From Paraphysomonas bandaiensis (lineage: Eukaryota > Chrysophyceae): DNA of 64,000 bases. Below, piece by piece: positions 46,901 through 59,191 of this stretch. The notes below the pieces were generated by a model. The model ran no database searches, was not told the DNA's origin, and saw nothing but the letters and a program-made list of their open reading frames with translations. The DNA lies in assembly GCA_965644295.1 (NCBI GenBank), contig CBFFRP010000263.1, positions 186,001 through 250,000 on the forward strand, read 5' to 3'. The stretch's first letter is position 1. Every line of letters begins with the position of its first letter. The position numbers and the translations under genes were made by a program.

Positions 46901-47053
46901 GCAAGAGACCAACACCTGTTTCTAGTAAGAAACACAAGGTAATTACACAACTGCTCTACACATTCAATTCTCCTTACTAAAGGCCTCTGTAGGAACGGAA
47001 TGGACTTTGTCAAAAGACGCCATCTGATGTCTTTGAAAGCATCTTCTGCATAA
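43902..47053 (+). CDS. Chromo-barrel / multi-PHD / SET histone methyltransferase
   Basis: Ten exons: 43902-44702, 44759-44869, 44925-45017, 45129-45362, 45436-45585, 45679-46045, 46108-46335, 46399-46484, 46547-46938, 46993-47053; 840 residues. Domains in order: a chromo-barrel/Tudor-knot (VGDVVDIWQPQYKQWYCAKI, HYLGWHKKFDEKL); a basic linker; PHD1 (WVCNICYQLEAPDDSDLLIC, then HMGCLG); PHD2 (CFICNDEGDDGKEVVRC, HCGKYYHFGC); a third Cys/His-rich module (CPHHYCDTCHEFY, FKCFRCPKAFHVNC, LLLCGDH); AWS (CSCVSQCSEDCLNR, CGNRLF); SET (GWGLRAREDV, GSLVIEYVGEVV, NLSRFINHSCDPNCEL, YDYQFD) and post-SET CHCGAATC. AWS-SET-postSET with preceding PHD fingers is the NSD/ASH1/SETD2 class, H3K36 methyltransferases. 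The PWWP domains of NSD proteins are missing and a chromo barrel stands at the front. Catalytic NHSC and the YDY segment are intact. Confidence 0.9.
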
Positions 47054-47449
47054 GATGTCATGGATGGTTAAATGTAGTGAATAGTTCTTTGTGTTTCTCA
47101 ACACATTGCAGTACGTATACAGCGATTGGGTTTTCATGCTCGTAGATGATACTAGGCTAGTAATAAAGAATACTATATCAGGAAGTATTTTTGTGTTGTA
47201 AAGCACTATTGGGTTCCGCTGTGCGATATGATATATATTGTGCTACCGAACTGAGTTAATAGTGTGCAGTGTGAAAACCAACCCGCAGTAGAACAGGGTA
47301 AAATTAGTGTTCTAATATTTCACCGACTAAATTTTGGTAGTTCACCTAGAAACCTTGAGATAACTTGTGCTTTAACTGCTAGGCTTAGTTTTATTGGTAG
47401 TTCACCTACCAAGCATATTCTTTGTTTTCAATGCAGATTTAAGCTTAGT

Positions 47450-47660
47450 AGTAATAGTAAGAAGAATGTTGTGATTATTAGAGCGTAAACTGATGCACAC
47501 AGTAATGTATAAAAGTGAATAATAATGCAGAACATAACTATCATACACAACGGATTAGCTAGAAGTATAGCTAACTGATGATGACGATCGTTATGATGAC
47601 GATCAAGTATCTTCAACAGATACAATCATTAATTCAGTTCATGATATATTTCACATATTA
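47450..47660 (+). repeat. Dispersed repeat copy C (GACGATCGT core)
   Basis: ttgtgattattag, then aacataactatcat, acaacggatta, GATGACGATCGttatGATGACGATCA, gtatcttcaac, aattcagtt and atatttca, matching the reverse strand of 14593-14790 and the core of 11118-11220. The double GATGACGATC unit can form an imperfect hairpin with its GATCGTCATC complement. Confidence 0.75.
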
Positions 47661-48489
47661 TATATACTATCCTAATATTTTCAGCATTTTTCTACTTATA
47701 TGCTTAGTGAATACATGTATAGAAAAGTATAGTAGATATTAGATATTCATGGCCTTGATATTGACGGCGCAAAACGAGCGCTTGCACCGCGAGTAGACAT
47801 AAGAGCCTCAACCGTAAACTAGGTCTTCAGAATTGTTTTGCGTGAAGGTTCATCCTGCAGTGAGGGTGATTCTTATTTAGCGAGTGTATAAAGGGTAGAG
47901 ATAACTATTATATTACAGTTGTTCTGGTCTCCAGAGGCGGTTTGGTCGATTGAAAACTTATTTACAACGGGAGACGCGTAAGATACTGGCTTAGAAAAGA
48001 TCGTGGCTCATGAACCCAAGACAAACCAGCCCGATTATTGGCATTTTGTTTGGAACTTAAAAACTCAACAATTCAAGCAACTTAAAAGTTGTTTATCCTT
48101 ACCAAGCTCAGAAGTCATGGATAAATTCTGGCAGTAGTTTTCCCATTTTACCATCTATATAACACCTAACCATTAATTGGCTGGTTAAATTTAATATAGC
48201 ATCTTAGGATGTATAGCTACTGATCATAGGTACAAACCCATTATCTGTTAGCATAGATATTTTTGCAACAAGTTATAGTTCAGAAAAAGTCATTCTAAAA
48301 TCTAGAGTAGAATTAAAGGCTATTAATAGGCAATTATTGCCAATTTATGCTTGATTAACAATAGCAATATAATTGTTGGACATCATCTGTCACCAATTAA
48401 CTGTTACGCAAGCCTGACAACTATTGCACAGCACAATATTTTGGTGATTGCAGAAATCAATAGATGAGATAGATTATAGATACATCAGG

Positions 48490-48960
48490 GCGAGCATGAT
48501 GGATAGAGAATTCTGGGGGATATGTATCGGAGATAATTCTCCGGAAAACTAACCTGAGACGAATATTCATCAGATATTGTTCCTTGTGTGGTACAAGGGA
48601 CACTACTATAAGTGTCACTTGTGTAGACGTCTTTGGCCATTGAGAAATGAACAGGCGTCTGGGAATGGGCTCACCTCAACAAGGGCATCCGGGCTGTTCA
48701 TCTTAATAAAGACTCACAATCCTGTTATCAGCAGATGTCAGGTAGTCAGGTATATCACTATTCTGCTTGCTCACTGCGTTTGCTTTGAGCAATGGAGCAA
48801 AAGTGGTTGCACCTTGGTACTTGCGGTGACGCACAAACAGCTTTCGTAGTGCCAAATAGTAGGATATCATAGTTAAGCAATAGTTAGTTAAATTGCTTTT
48901 TGCTACATTAGTTTGGACTCTTACCCGTCTATTGCTAATAATACGACATTCTCTACGACA
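48490..48960 (+). repeat. Dispersed repeat family 2, copy 2
   Basis: Homologous by eye to 29290-29720. Best blocks are ggttgcaccttggtacttgcggt, cggagataattctccgg and ctattgctaataata. No ORF of note. Confidence 0.7.
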
Positions 48961-49577
48961 CGGTTCGTCATGCTGGTGGTATGCTTGTCAACATTTAACC
49001 CTTCTTGTTCTGTCGAACTAACCTAATATTGTTGTCACCGATGATTGTAATCCGTCACTACAAGGGGGGGCACGTTAAACCGGTACGGTATACCCCTCCT
49101 CCTCCTACCAACGTACTGTGTTTTACTATCTGGTAATGTTAAAATTGTAATGTAAGAGATGTACCCTCGTAGAGTAATAAGATATATGTGGGACTAGTCT
49201 TGTGTGTACAACATGATATATAACACAATATATACAAGAAAACTTCGAAAGTGCAATCAATGTGAATGTTCAATTGGATCAATTCCAATGACTTCACGTA
49301 CATTGAATGGACAAGGCGATAAGTCATGTCATTACGACTGCCCGCTGACGTAGCCATTTGAAAACTTGCTTATTACACCACTGCAAATACTTTGACCCAT
49401 TGATGAGTCCATATTCAGACCAGTGACCAGACAACGTAACTCATCAAGCGTGACAAATCGAATAAGATTTCTCAACAAACTGTTGACATTGCACACTCTA
49501 TGTACACATGCAATGGCACACCCCCAGATTAATCATTGGAGTATACAGAATAGCACTGGAATGTGCCATTTTGAAGT

Positions 49578-50194
49578 TTATTTTTCATCGTACTTTGAAT
49601 CAGCAATGTCATCCTCGTCGTCGTCATCCTCACCTTTCTTTGAGGATACCACTTTCCGCTCCGAGCGCTTTGAGTCAGCCTTGCTGTCTGCTCTAGCAAC
49701 AGTCTTCCCCTTCGTCTGCTGTTGTAGCTTTCCGTGCTTTGACATCACTTTGTAAAACGACTCATAATCGGCAGATGCAAGTAGACAGTCGATAAAGTAT
49801 TGTAGGTACTCTTCATTTGTCTCTTTCTGCGCGTCACGAACCTCCCTGTAGAACTCTTCAATAGTACAGTCCAATGACTCCACATAGGTTGTTAACGTGT
49901 CCTTTAAAAAATATATGAGCTACATGCAAATAGTATACTTACTACAGCTGTTACCTCATATATTTTCAAATAGTCTTGAAATAATGAGTAGTAAACAAGG
50001 TCATGTTCGCCGCCTTGAACCAAAGGAGGGGCATCAACGAAATCACCGGCATGGTCCTTAAAAAACTTACGAAATATATCTTTGAATAGCATAGTGTTAC
50101 GGTGTCAGTTAATAGAGTTGCATTCATATCTACCTAAAAAATTGTTGCTCCAGCAGTAGTCAGCAACTTGTCTAATTATTCCTGTGGTAGGCAT
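49578..50194 (-). CDS. BART-domain protein (ARL2BP/CFAP36-like)
   Basis: Exons 50194-50134, 50079-49955 and 49901-49578 give 169 residues. An alternative ATG at 50092 would lose the first helix; the upstream exon (MPTTGIIRQVADYCWSNNFL) restores the BART domain start and joins in phase 1. The helical domain contains WSNNFLDIFRKFFKDHAGDF, LVYYSLFQDYLKIYEDTL, IEEFYREVRDAQ and CLLASADYESFYKVM, typical of the BART fold that binds ARL2/ARL3-type GTPases in cilia. The tail is Lys-rich, then acidic (GEDDDDEDDIADSKYDEK). Whether it is the CFAP36 or another BART ortholog cannot be decided by eye. Divergent from the axonemal DNALI1, which supports a ciliary role. Confidence 0.75.
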
Positions 50195-50620
50195 ATGAGA
50201 AATGAGATGGTGATGAAATTCTAGTGAATCTGTTTGAACTATACACTACACGGACTGTAATGGAGTGAAGACTATGAACTGCTATAGAATGATTATGATA
50301 TTGACTATGGAACATCTCCGCTCTTCTGTCACCCACATAGCTACGAATACATGCATACGTGGATCTACCATACAGAGAGCGAGCGAATACATATAGTGTA
50401 TAGATACCGGCTACATGTCTCCGTTTAGTACGGGCTACCAATTGTACGGTCGTACCGGCAATGTATGAAACCGCCGCATGTAGCAACTGCTTGATATGGT
50501 CATACTATACTTATACTGTACACTGTATAAGGCTATGAGCACTGGAACCTCAGCACACGTGAGTTAATTACATCACATACAAGTTACTTTGCTTGTGCGT
50601 TATATCTATATAAGTTAAGC
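50195..50620. promoter_or_regulatory. Shared promoter of a ciliary-type gene pair
   Basis: 426 bp between the BART-protein and DNALI1 start codons. No coding sequence. RFX (X-box) or FOXJ1 sites would be expected for ciliary genes; I could not identify a convincing X-box by eye. Confidence 0.4.
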
Positions 50621-51424
50621 ATGTTGAATCAAGTTTCTTTGGTGAAATATAACACCCCAACACTTGTCAGTACAACTGGTGACAAGAAAGGAAAGAAGAA
50701 AGGCGCACCTGCAGCCGAAAAGAAAACAACTCAAACTGAAGATATTCTAAATTCTATATTGCCACCTAGGTGATAAGCACCTTATAATAGTCACTCTATT
50801 GCCATGTAATTTGTTGTATAGAGAATGGACTGAGGATGGACAGCTCTGGGTGCAATATGTATCCAGCACCCCGGCCACGAGGTTAGAAGTTATAAACCTC
50901 CAGGAACAGCTGGACAACCAACTTCAGCAAAGACAGGCCCGAGAAACTGGCATATGTCCTGTCCGAGAAGAGTTATACTCTCAGTGCTTTGGTTAGTGCT
51001 TTCACCTATAGCTTGCGTATGTAATTTTGTTTGCTCGACAGACGAATTAATTAGACAAATCACAATAAATTGTGCTGAACGGGGTCTATTGTTGCTTCGT
51101 GTCCGAGATGAAGCGCGAATGAGAATATCTGCATATGAGACATTGTATGAAAGCAGCATTGCTTACGGTATTCGCAAAGCACTGATGGCGGAGCAACGAA
51201 AAATGGAGCTCGAATCTAGTATCTCCGAACTGAAGACGTCAAAACAAGACCTGGAGTCGCAGGTGGACAACCTTAAGAAAACAATTGAAACCACTCAAGC
51301 CCGCGCGCTTGAAAAGCGACAGGCAGAAGAGAAAGCTCACGCGGAGGAGGTTGAAAGGATACAGAAAACGAACGAGCAGCTCAAAACAACACTGGAGACA
51401 ATGCTCTCCGCACCAAAGAAGTAG
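50621..51424 (+). CDS. DNALI1: Axonemal dynein light intermediate polypeptide 1 (p28)
   Basis: Exons 50621-50769, 50822-50991 and 51042-51424 give 233 residues. A Lys-rich N-terminus (DKKGKKKGAP) leads into ILNSILPPREWTEDGQLW, VSSTPATRLEVINLQEQLD, RQARETGICPVREELYSQCF, DELIRQITINCAERGLLLLR and RDEARMRISAYETLYESS, all hallmark blocks of the p28 family, followed by a long coiled coil and ending LSAPKK. The protein is a subunit of inner-arm dyneins of motile cilia and flagella, so the organism builds motile cilia. Length is close to the vertebrate form. Confidence 0.97.
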
Positions 51425-52054
51425 ATTACGACACTGCCACATGCTCTTTATTTTGAGCTAATTTATAACTTTATGTATTGTAATAAACTTGTGCTGAATA
51501 ATGATATATTCGAGAATTTTATAGCTCTTGGGTTCTCTTACCTTTATGCGTTAGTTCTGATTTTAGATTTTAGGTGCACATTCTGAGTAAATAGTAAATA
51601 TGTAGTAGTCTAAATTTCGCGTCTACTAGAGGGCATATTAGTGCTTTTATATATGGCGCTTCCACGCTCGGTAAATGCTATTTGCAGGTGTTATTGTCAG
51701 CAGTTGAACCTATTACCTATAGATCAGCTGTAGATATATATCATTTCCTCAGCCGTTGCCTAAGTAATGCTGAAGGAGGAGGATTACACTCATAGCGAAA
51801 CTGTATATTGAATGTAATACAGCTAATGTAACAGTTAACCGTATAGTATTCAATATTCGGGTTATTTTCCACTTCCCACAATAAGGAATTGCTACTCAAC
51901 TATTTAGTTACTAAGTTACTACACTACGTATTGTGCTTTTAGCTACTGACCCTGTAGTAAACAATGCTTTAGAGAAGCACACGTGGAAATAAATAAAACG
52001 AATATAATACATAAACATAGCTAAACTTGACCATATACAGTAATTGCACATATA
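51425..52054. other. Region between convergent DNALI1 and RAD51B
   Basis: 630 bp of 3' flanks, AT-rich; aataaact at 51481 follows the DNALI1 stop by about 55 bp and may be its polyadenylation signal. No gene seen. Confidence 0.5.
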
Positions 52055-53247
52055 TCAGTGCACACGACGAAATTCACAGACGCCCTCCGGTCCAATTTCA
52101 AAGTCGCAGCTACTCGTCTCCATAAGAGGGGATTTCACTAAATGCATACGCCGTACATCTTCTCCAGTGTTATGATCCGATTGTGTGTCGGTATGCATCA
52201 CCACGCGGGAGGTAACGCAATGATGCCACGACGATCCTAGAGCAGGAACGTATAAACCTTCTCTGTCAGTAATTAGATCGCCCATACTTCCTCCTCCATC
52301 TGCACCATTACCATATGAAGATACGACTTGATTCGTCACTATGACACAGCATCTGCACAATTCAGCTAGCTGCTTGAGAGTAGATGCCTGAGCAAGGACG
52401 TATACCTCTTTATCTAGTTCGGTTAATCCCTCTTTCCTTGCAAGAGCAGCAATAGAATCCACTACCACCTATATATAAACCAAATGCATCAAACTAAAAC
52501 CTTTTGAATACAACTGACAACATAAATATTCAGTAGATTGTCTACTGCAAATGTGTGCACAACAGATGAAGTCGTACCAGAGATATACTGTGTTCCACAA
52601 CAAAATCTTGTAGACCATCCACCTCTGCCTTGAGCTCTTTGCATGACAAAGGTCGCCGGACTGAAATTCGACGAAGTAGAGAATCCATTCTGTGTGGGGC
52701 ATCGTCGGTCCACCTTGGGGAGAATGCACGAGGCTCGCGGGTCTGTACTATTTCCTGAAGTCGAGCTGGAGAAAACTTCAACTCGGTGTCTATGTACACC
52801 ACCCCGCCACGACCCACAGCATCCGCTTGTAACAACGTGGCAGCACAACATCCCATGCAGAGTTGACTCTTTCCAATTCCAGGGGGACCACACACCTCAC
52901 TAATAGTGCCCACTATCAGACCACCTCCCATCATTTTATCCAAAATATTAACACCTGTTGAGGAAAAAAATGAAGTATTTTGTCTGTCTTGAAGTATTGT
53001 GAGTGCAGTCTTGGGATGGACCATGCTTGATGCTGCTGATGACAACAAGCTCTGGACATCGTAGTAGCTGAGATCTGCTATCGTCATCAACTGCAAAATC
53101 GATGCATCGAATAAATCCTGATTAAAATATAACAACAAATCACGTGCTGTATAGTCTATATACCCTGCTGGTACGAATACCGCCTTGAATTAACCGCAAA
53201 GTAACTGCAGGATCAAGCTTTAGTCTCTCGATTTTCCTGCTGGCCAT
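52055..53247 (-). CDS. RAD51B: RAD51 paralog B, homologous recombination ATPase
   Basis: Exons 53247-53164, 53117-52578 and 52468-52055, all phase 0, give 345 residues (human RAD51B 350). N-terminal MASRKIERLKLD and RTSRDLFDASILQLM match the helical N-domain of RAD51B. Walker A is GPPGIGKS (about 105-112), then GGVVYIDTELKFSPARLQEI. Walker B is VVVDSIAAL, followed by VIVTNQVV. The C-terminal block ALGSSWHHCVTSRVVM and RMHLVKSPLMETSSCDFEI matches the LGNTWSHSVNTRL and AKSPLAPF region that separates RAD51B from other paralogs. The BCDX2 complex containing RAD51B assists RAD51 loading during double-strand-break repair. No truncation seen. Confidence 0.92.
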
Positions 53248-53757
53248 GTGATGATATATACGAGGCAGCTATAGATTTATAATAGCAAGTGGAGCCTGCC
53301 AATCCCTGAGTCAATATTCATAGAATACGATGATATGGACACATATAATTCTTGTATTTGTTGGCTCATATTTCAATGATGGCCTTGGTGAGTGTTGTGT
53401 GTTTGTACACTGCTATAATCGACCCATAGACTCGGCATATAACCCTAAGCAACAAACTGAAAACACCCGGAGATGGGGAAAACAGGCTCCCCGTAATTGT
53501 TATCTCATGTTCACGAATCAATACTTTTTTCTTATAAATAATTGGTCAACACCCGTTCTAGATTCTTCACTTTGCCACTTGGCAGTGTGTGAGTTTGTTC
53601 GTATGGAACTTCCTGCTTGTTGATGTTGCAGATTGAGGATTTACATACACACCTAGCTAAAATATAAGTACAGTACTGTACATAGTTATATAGAGGCATC
53701 ACTATTCTCTTAGTAAACAGACTTTCGATCCATTAAATCATATATTGTTTCCTGAGC
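53248..53757. promoter_or_regulatory. Divergent intergenic region, RAD51B / SARAF
   Basis: 510 bp between head-to-head starts. A 97-codon open frame at 53330-53623 has no gene-like features. AT-rich; no specific sites named. Confidence 0.4.
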
Positions 53758-54834
53758 ATGAAATATACATCAGTAATGAAGAGTGTAGTCCCTTTATTCT
53801 CCCTATTAATCTGTATGGGCACAGCAGTGGCTCATGATAAGGTCCTGCTCTCTAATATACAAGTACTGACCTTTTATAAAGACAGCTACACCACTGGACG
53901 AAGATCAAACCCTCTTCCTCAAATAGAATGTGAGAGTGGATGTTATAATTATTTTCCTGAAGAAATTCAGTGTTACAATCGTGAGTGATGAGATATCAGT
54001 TAGCGACCTGTCACCTCATATATATATGTGTATAGGTGGATCTGATGGATTCGATGTGAATTGGAAATGCGAATCTACCCTACCAGATGGTGTTAAGTTA
54101 TCTAGGGTAACTGTTGGCTGTGAAGGGTATGAATGTGAGGTATTAGCCTTGTGTCAGTAATATTGTGTCATGCAGATACGACTATCCAGACGATCCCTAT
54201 GTACTGAAAGGTTCCTGTCAGGCAATAGTTTCTGTACAAGGTGCTCCACAACGAAGTTATACTAGCTACCACAGTTATGAATCCGGCTCTCAAAGAGGCA
54301 GTGGCCGCCACTCCAGTGAAGGAGGAATGTCTCTTGGCACCGTGCTAGTTGTTGCAGGCATTGCGTTCGTCATATACAAAATATTCAACCACTTCCGCCT
54401 ACAACAGCAGCAGTATGCAGGGGGGGCTCGCCCTGCTTCAGGGTATGCACGTCCAATGGGAGGAACAGGTAATTTCGGTTCTGGATTCGGATCTGGCTGG
54501 GGCTTCGCTCCTGGAATGGGGTTTGCCCCTGGCATGGGGACGGGAGGAGGGTTCTGGTCTGGATTGGGTATGGGAGGGCTTTTAGGGTCAATGATGTCGA
54601 GAAGGTGACGTCTTGTACAATTTGCCTTTTGAGTCTGTAACAGTGTTATTCATCAGGGGTGGGGGATGGTTTGGTAATTATGGGGGATATAGAACGGGGT
54701 ATGGGGGATACAGCACTGGAATGGGTGGAATACAGTCGAACAATTCCTGTGCCTTCTCTAATGACGGAAGAAGTAATAGTTCAAGCAGCGGAAGAACAAG
54801 GCAATCAACATTCGCTACCACTCGACGGAGATAA
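53758..54834 (+). CDS. SARAF: Store-operated calcium entry-associated regulatory factor
   Basis: Exons 53758-53980, 54036-54126, 54176-54604 and 54657-54834 give 306 residues (human 339). A signal peptide (PLFSLLICMGTAVA) is followed by the luminal domain with VLLSNIQVLTFYKDSYTTGRR, PIPQ-like PLPQIECESGC, IQCYNRGSDGFDVNWKC, VGCEGYDYP and YVLKGSC, all matching SARAF. One membrane segment (LGTVLVVAGIAFVIYKIF) precedes a Gly-rich cytosolic tail (GFGSGWGF, GFWSGLGMGGLLG) ending in TTRRR, as in the human protein. The exon 2 donor at GAAGG|GTATG rather than the next GTATTA is required to keep the YVLKGSC frame. ER protein that dampens STIM-Orai calcium entry. Confidence 0.93.
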
Positions 54835-55050
54835 CTTCATGTTGCTCACATCTTACAACTGATATTATTTAAAGGCTTAATTCTTCATGTATTGTGTACT
54901 TAATTCTTAGCAGTAGCATAACATACTGTAAACAATGTAATACATCGGATTTATTACTATTCCCGTTTGTCGGAATGGTTTCGAAATGATCACTTGTAGA
55001 GGGCCCAAATTATGATACTGTGAACTATATATCATCAAGGTCTATCTATA
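54835..55050. other. SARAF 3' flank
   Basis: About 215 bp. No gene; ends at the satellite array. Confidence 0.4.
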
Positions 55051-58000
55051 CATAGACCCTATTATATGAATAAGAGAAACGAGTCAGTAGTATTAACTAT
55101 CAGCACTGACACTATGTAGAACGAAAGTTATGCCCACTTGTGGCAGAGCGCTCCACATCATCCCCGTACTCCCATTCAACATACAAATCATACATAACAA
55201 GGATATATATTGTACACATAGACCCTATTATACGAATAAGAGAAACGAGTCAGTAGTATTAACTATCAGCACTGACACTATGTAGAACGAAAGTTATGCC
55301 CACTTGTGGCAGAGCGCTCCACATCATCCCCGTACTCCCATTCAACATACAAATCATACATAACAAGGATATATATTGTACACATAGACCCTATTATACG
55401 AATAAGAGAAACGAGTCAGTAGTATTAACTATCAGCACTGACACTATGTAGAACGAAAGTTATGCCCACTTGTGGCAGAGCGCTCCACATCATCCCCGTA
55501 CTCCCATTCAACATACAAATCATACATAACAAGGATATATATTGTACACATAGACCCTATTATACGAATAAGAGAAACGAGTCAGTAGTATTAACTATCA
55601 GCACTGACACTATGTAGAACGAAAGTTATGCCCACTTGTGGCAGAGCGCTCCACATCATCCCCGTACTCCCATTCAACATACAAATCATACATAACAAGG
55701 ATATATACTATACACATAGACCCTATTATACGAATAAGAGAAACGAGTCAGTAGTATTAACTATCAGCACTGACACTATGTAGAACGAAAGTTATGCCCA
55801 CTTGTGGCAGAGCGCTCCACATCATCCCCGTACTCCCATTCAACATACAAATCATACATAACAAGGATATATATTGTACACATAGACCCTATTATACGAA
55901 TAAGAGAAACGAGTCAGTAGTATTAACTATCAGCACTGACACTATGTAGAACGAAAGTTATGCCCACTTGTGGCAGAGCGCTCCACATCATCCCCGTACT
56001 CCCATTCAACATACAAATCATACATAACAAGGATATATATTGTACACATAGACCCTATTATACGAATAAGAGAAACGAGTCAGTAGTATTAACTATCAGC
56101 ACTGACACTATGTAGAACGAAAGTTATGCCCACTTGTGGCAGAGCGCTCCACATCATCCCCGTACTCCCATTCAACATACAAATCATACATAACAAGGAT
56201 ATATATTGTACACATAGACCCTATTATACGAATAAGAGAAACGAGTCAGTAGTATTAACTATCAGCACTGACACTATGTAGAACGAAAGTTATGCCCACT
56301 TGTGGCAGAGCGCTCCACATCATCCCCGTACTCCCATTCAACATACAAATCATACATAACAAGGATATATACTATACACATAGACCCTATTATACGAATA
56401 AGAGAAACGAGTCAGTAGTATTAACTATCAGCACTGACACTATGTAGAACGAAAGTTATGCCCACTTGTGGCAGAGCGCTCCACATCATCCCCGTACTCC
56501 CATTCAACATACAAATCATACATAACAAGGATATATATTGTACACATAGACCCTATTATACGAATAAGAGAAACGAGTCAGTAGTATTAACTATCAGCAC
56601 TGACACTATGTAGAACGAAAGTTATGCCCACTTGTGGCAGAGCGCTCCACATCATCCCCGTACTCCCATTCAACATACAAATCATACATAACAAGGATAT
56701 ATACTATACACATAGACCCTATTATACGAATAAGAGAAACGAGTCAGTAGTATTAACTATCAGCACTGACACTATGTAGAACGAAAGTTATGCCCACTTG
56801 TGGCAGAGCGCTCCACATCATCCCCGTACTCCCATTCAACATACAAATCATACATAACAAGGATATATATTATACACATAGACCCTATTATACGAATAAG
56901 AGAAACGAGTCAGTAGTATTAACTATCAGCACTGACACTATGTAGAACGAAAGTTATGCCCACTTGTGGCAGAGCGCTCCACATCATCCCCGTACTCCCA
57001 TTCAACATACAAATCATACATAACAAGGATATATATTGTACACATAGACCCTATTATACGAATAAGAGAAACGAGTCAGTAGTATTAACTATCAGCACTG
57101 ACACTATGTAGAACGAAAGTTATGCCCACTTGTGGCAGAGCGCTCCACATCATCCCCGTACTCCCATTCAACATACAAATCATACATAACAAGGATATAT
57201 ATTGTACACATAGACCCTATTATACGAATAAGAGAAACGAGTCAGTAGTATTAACTATCAGCACTGACACTATGTAGAACGAAAGTTATGCCCACTTGTG
57301 GCAGAGCGCTCCACATCATCCCCGTACTCCCATTCAACATACAAATCATACATAACAAGGATATATACTATACACATAGACCCTATTATACGAATAAGAG
57401 AAACGAGTCAGTAGTATTAACTATCAGCACTGACACTATGTAGAACGAAAGTTATGCCCACTTGTGGCAGAGCGCTCCACATCATCCCCGTACTCCCATT
57501 CAACATACAAATCATACATAACAAGGATATATATTGTACACATAGACCCTATTATACGAATAAGAGAAACGAGTCAGTAGTATTAACTATCAGCACTGAC
57601 ACTATGTAGAACGAAAGTTATGCCCACTTGTGGCAGAGCGCTCCACATCATCCCCGTACTCCCATTCAACATACAAATCATACATAACAAGGATATATAC
57701 TATACACATAGACCCTATTATACGAATAAGAGAAACGAGTCAGTAGTATTAACTATCAGCACTGACACTATGTAGAACGAAAGTTATGCCCACTTGTGGC
57801 AGAGCGCTCCACATCATCCCCGTACTCCCATTCAACATACAAATCATACATAACAAGGATATATATTATACACATAGACCCTATTATACGAATAAGAGAA
57901 ACGAGTCAGTAGTATTAACTATCAGCACTGACACTATGTAGAACGAAAGTTATGCCCACTTGTGGCAGAGCGCTCCACATCATCCCCGTACTCCCATTCA

Positions 58001-59191
58001 ACATACAAATCATACATAACAAGGATATATATTATACACATAGACCCTATTATACGAATAAGAGAAACGAGTCAGTAGTATTAACTATCAGCACTGACAC
58101 TATGTAGAACGAAAGTTATGCCCACTTGTGGCAGAGCGCTCCACATCATCCCCGTACTCCCATTCAACATACAAATCATACATAACAAGGATATATACTA
58201 TACACATAGACCCTATTATACGAATAAGAGAAACGAGTCAGTAGTATTAACTATCAGCACTGACACTATGTAGAACGAAAGTTATGCCCACTTGTGGCAG
58301 AGCGCTCCACATCATCCCCGTACTCCCATTCAACATACAAATCATACATAACAAGGATATATATTACACACATAGACCCTATTATACGAATAAGAGAAAC
58401 GAGTCAGTAGTATTAACTATCAGCACTGACACTATGTAGAACGAAAGTTATGCCCACTTGTGGCAGAGCGCTCCACATCATCCCCGTACTCCCATTCAAC
58501 ATACAAATCATACATAACAAGGATATATATTGTACACATAGACCCTATTATACGAATAAGAGAAACGAGTCAGTAGTATTAACTATCAGCACTGACACTA
58601 TGTAGAACGAAAGTTATGCCCACTTGTGGCAGAGCGCTCCACATCATCCCCGTACTCCCATTCAACATACAAATCATACATAACAAGGATATATATTACA
58701 CACATAGACCCTATTATACGAATAAGAGAAACGAGTCAGTAGTATTAACTATCAGCACTGACACTATGTAGAACGAAAGTTATGCCCACTTGTGGCAGAG
58801 CGCTCCACATCATCCCCGTACTCCCATTCAACATACAAATCATACATAACAAGGATATATATTGTACACATAGACCCTATTATACGAATAAGAGAAACGA
58901 GTCAGTAGTATTAACTATCAGCACTGACACTATGTAGAACGAAAGTTATGCCCACTTGTGGCAGAGCGCTCCACATCATCCCCGTACTCCCATTCAACAT
59001 ACAAATCATACATAACAAGGATATATATTGTACACATAGACCCTATTATACGAATAAGAGAAACGAGTCAGTAGTATTAACTATCAGCACTGACACTATG
59101 TAGAACGAAAGTTATGCCCACTTGTGGCAGAGCGCTCCACATCATCCCCGTACTCCCATTCAACATACAAATCATACATAACAAGGATATT
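55051..59191. repeat. 166-bp satellite array, 25 copies
   Basis: The unit beginning catagaccctattatacgaa and ending aacaaggatatatattgtac recurs every 166 bp without length change from 55051; the final unit ends at about 59191. Copies look virtually identical apart from one short window (attgtac, actatac, attatac or attacac) and an atatg/atacg change in the first copy. The array contains no long open frame on either strand; a frame starting in the last copy (59124) simply runs into the flank. Confidence 0.97.

Larger units (their letters stand above)
47054..49577. other. Intergenic region rich in old repeats
   Basis: 2.5 kb with no supportable gene. Holds copies of both dispersed families (47450-47660 and 48490-48960). 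attttggtagttcacct and attggtagttcacct occur 67 bp apart near 47333 and 47394. The remainder is AT-rich. Confidence 0.5.

Noticed and set aside
50079-50092. Start of the BART gene at the ATG at 50092
   Set aside because: The ATG is in the intron just before an AAAG acceptor; using the upstream exon (ATG at 50194) gives the complete first helix of the domain in phase.
53330-53623. 97-codon + frame with an N-terminal hydrophobic stretch
   Set aside because: Looks like a signal peptide by chance; the remainder has no family resemblance and it lies in a divergent promoter region.
55051-59191. Tandem rRNA or tRNA gene cluster
   Set aside because: The 166-bp unit shows no tRNA cloverleaf, 5S internal control elements or rRNA-like sequence; it behaves as a satellite.
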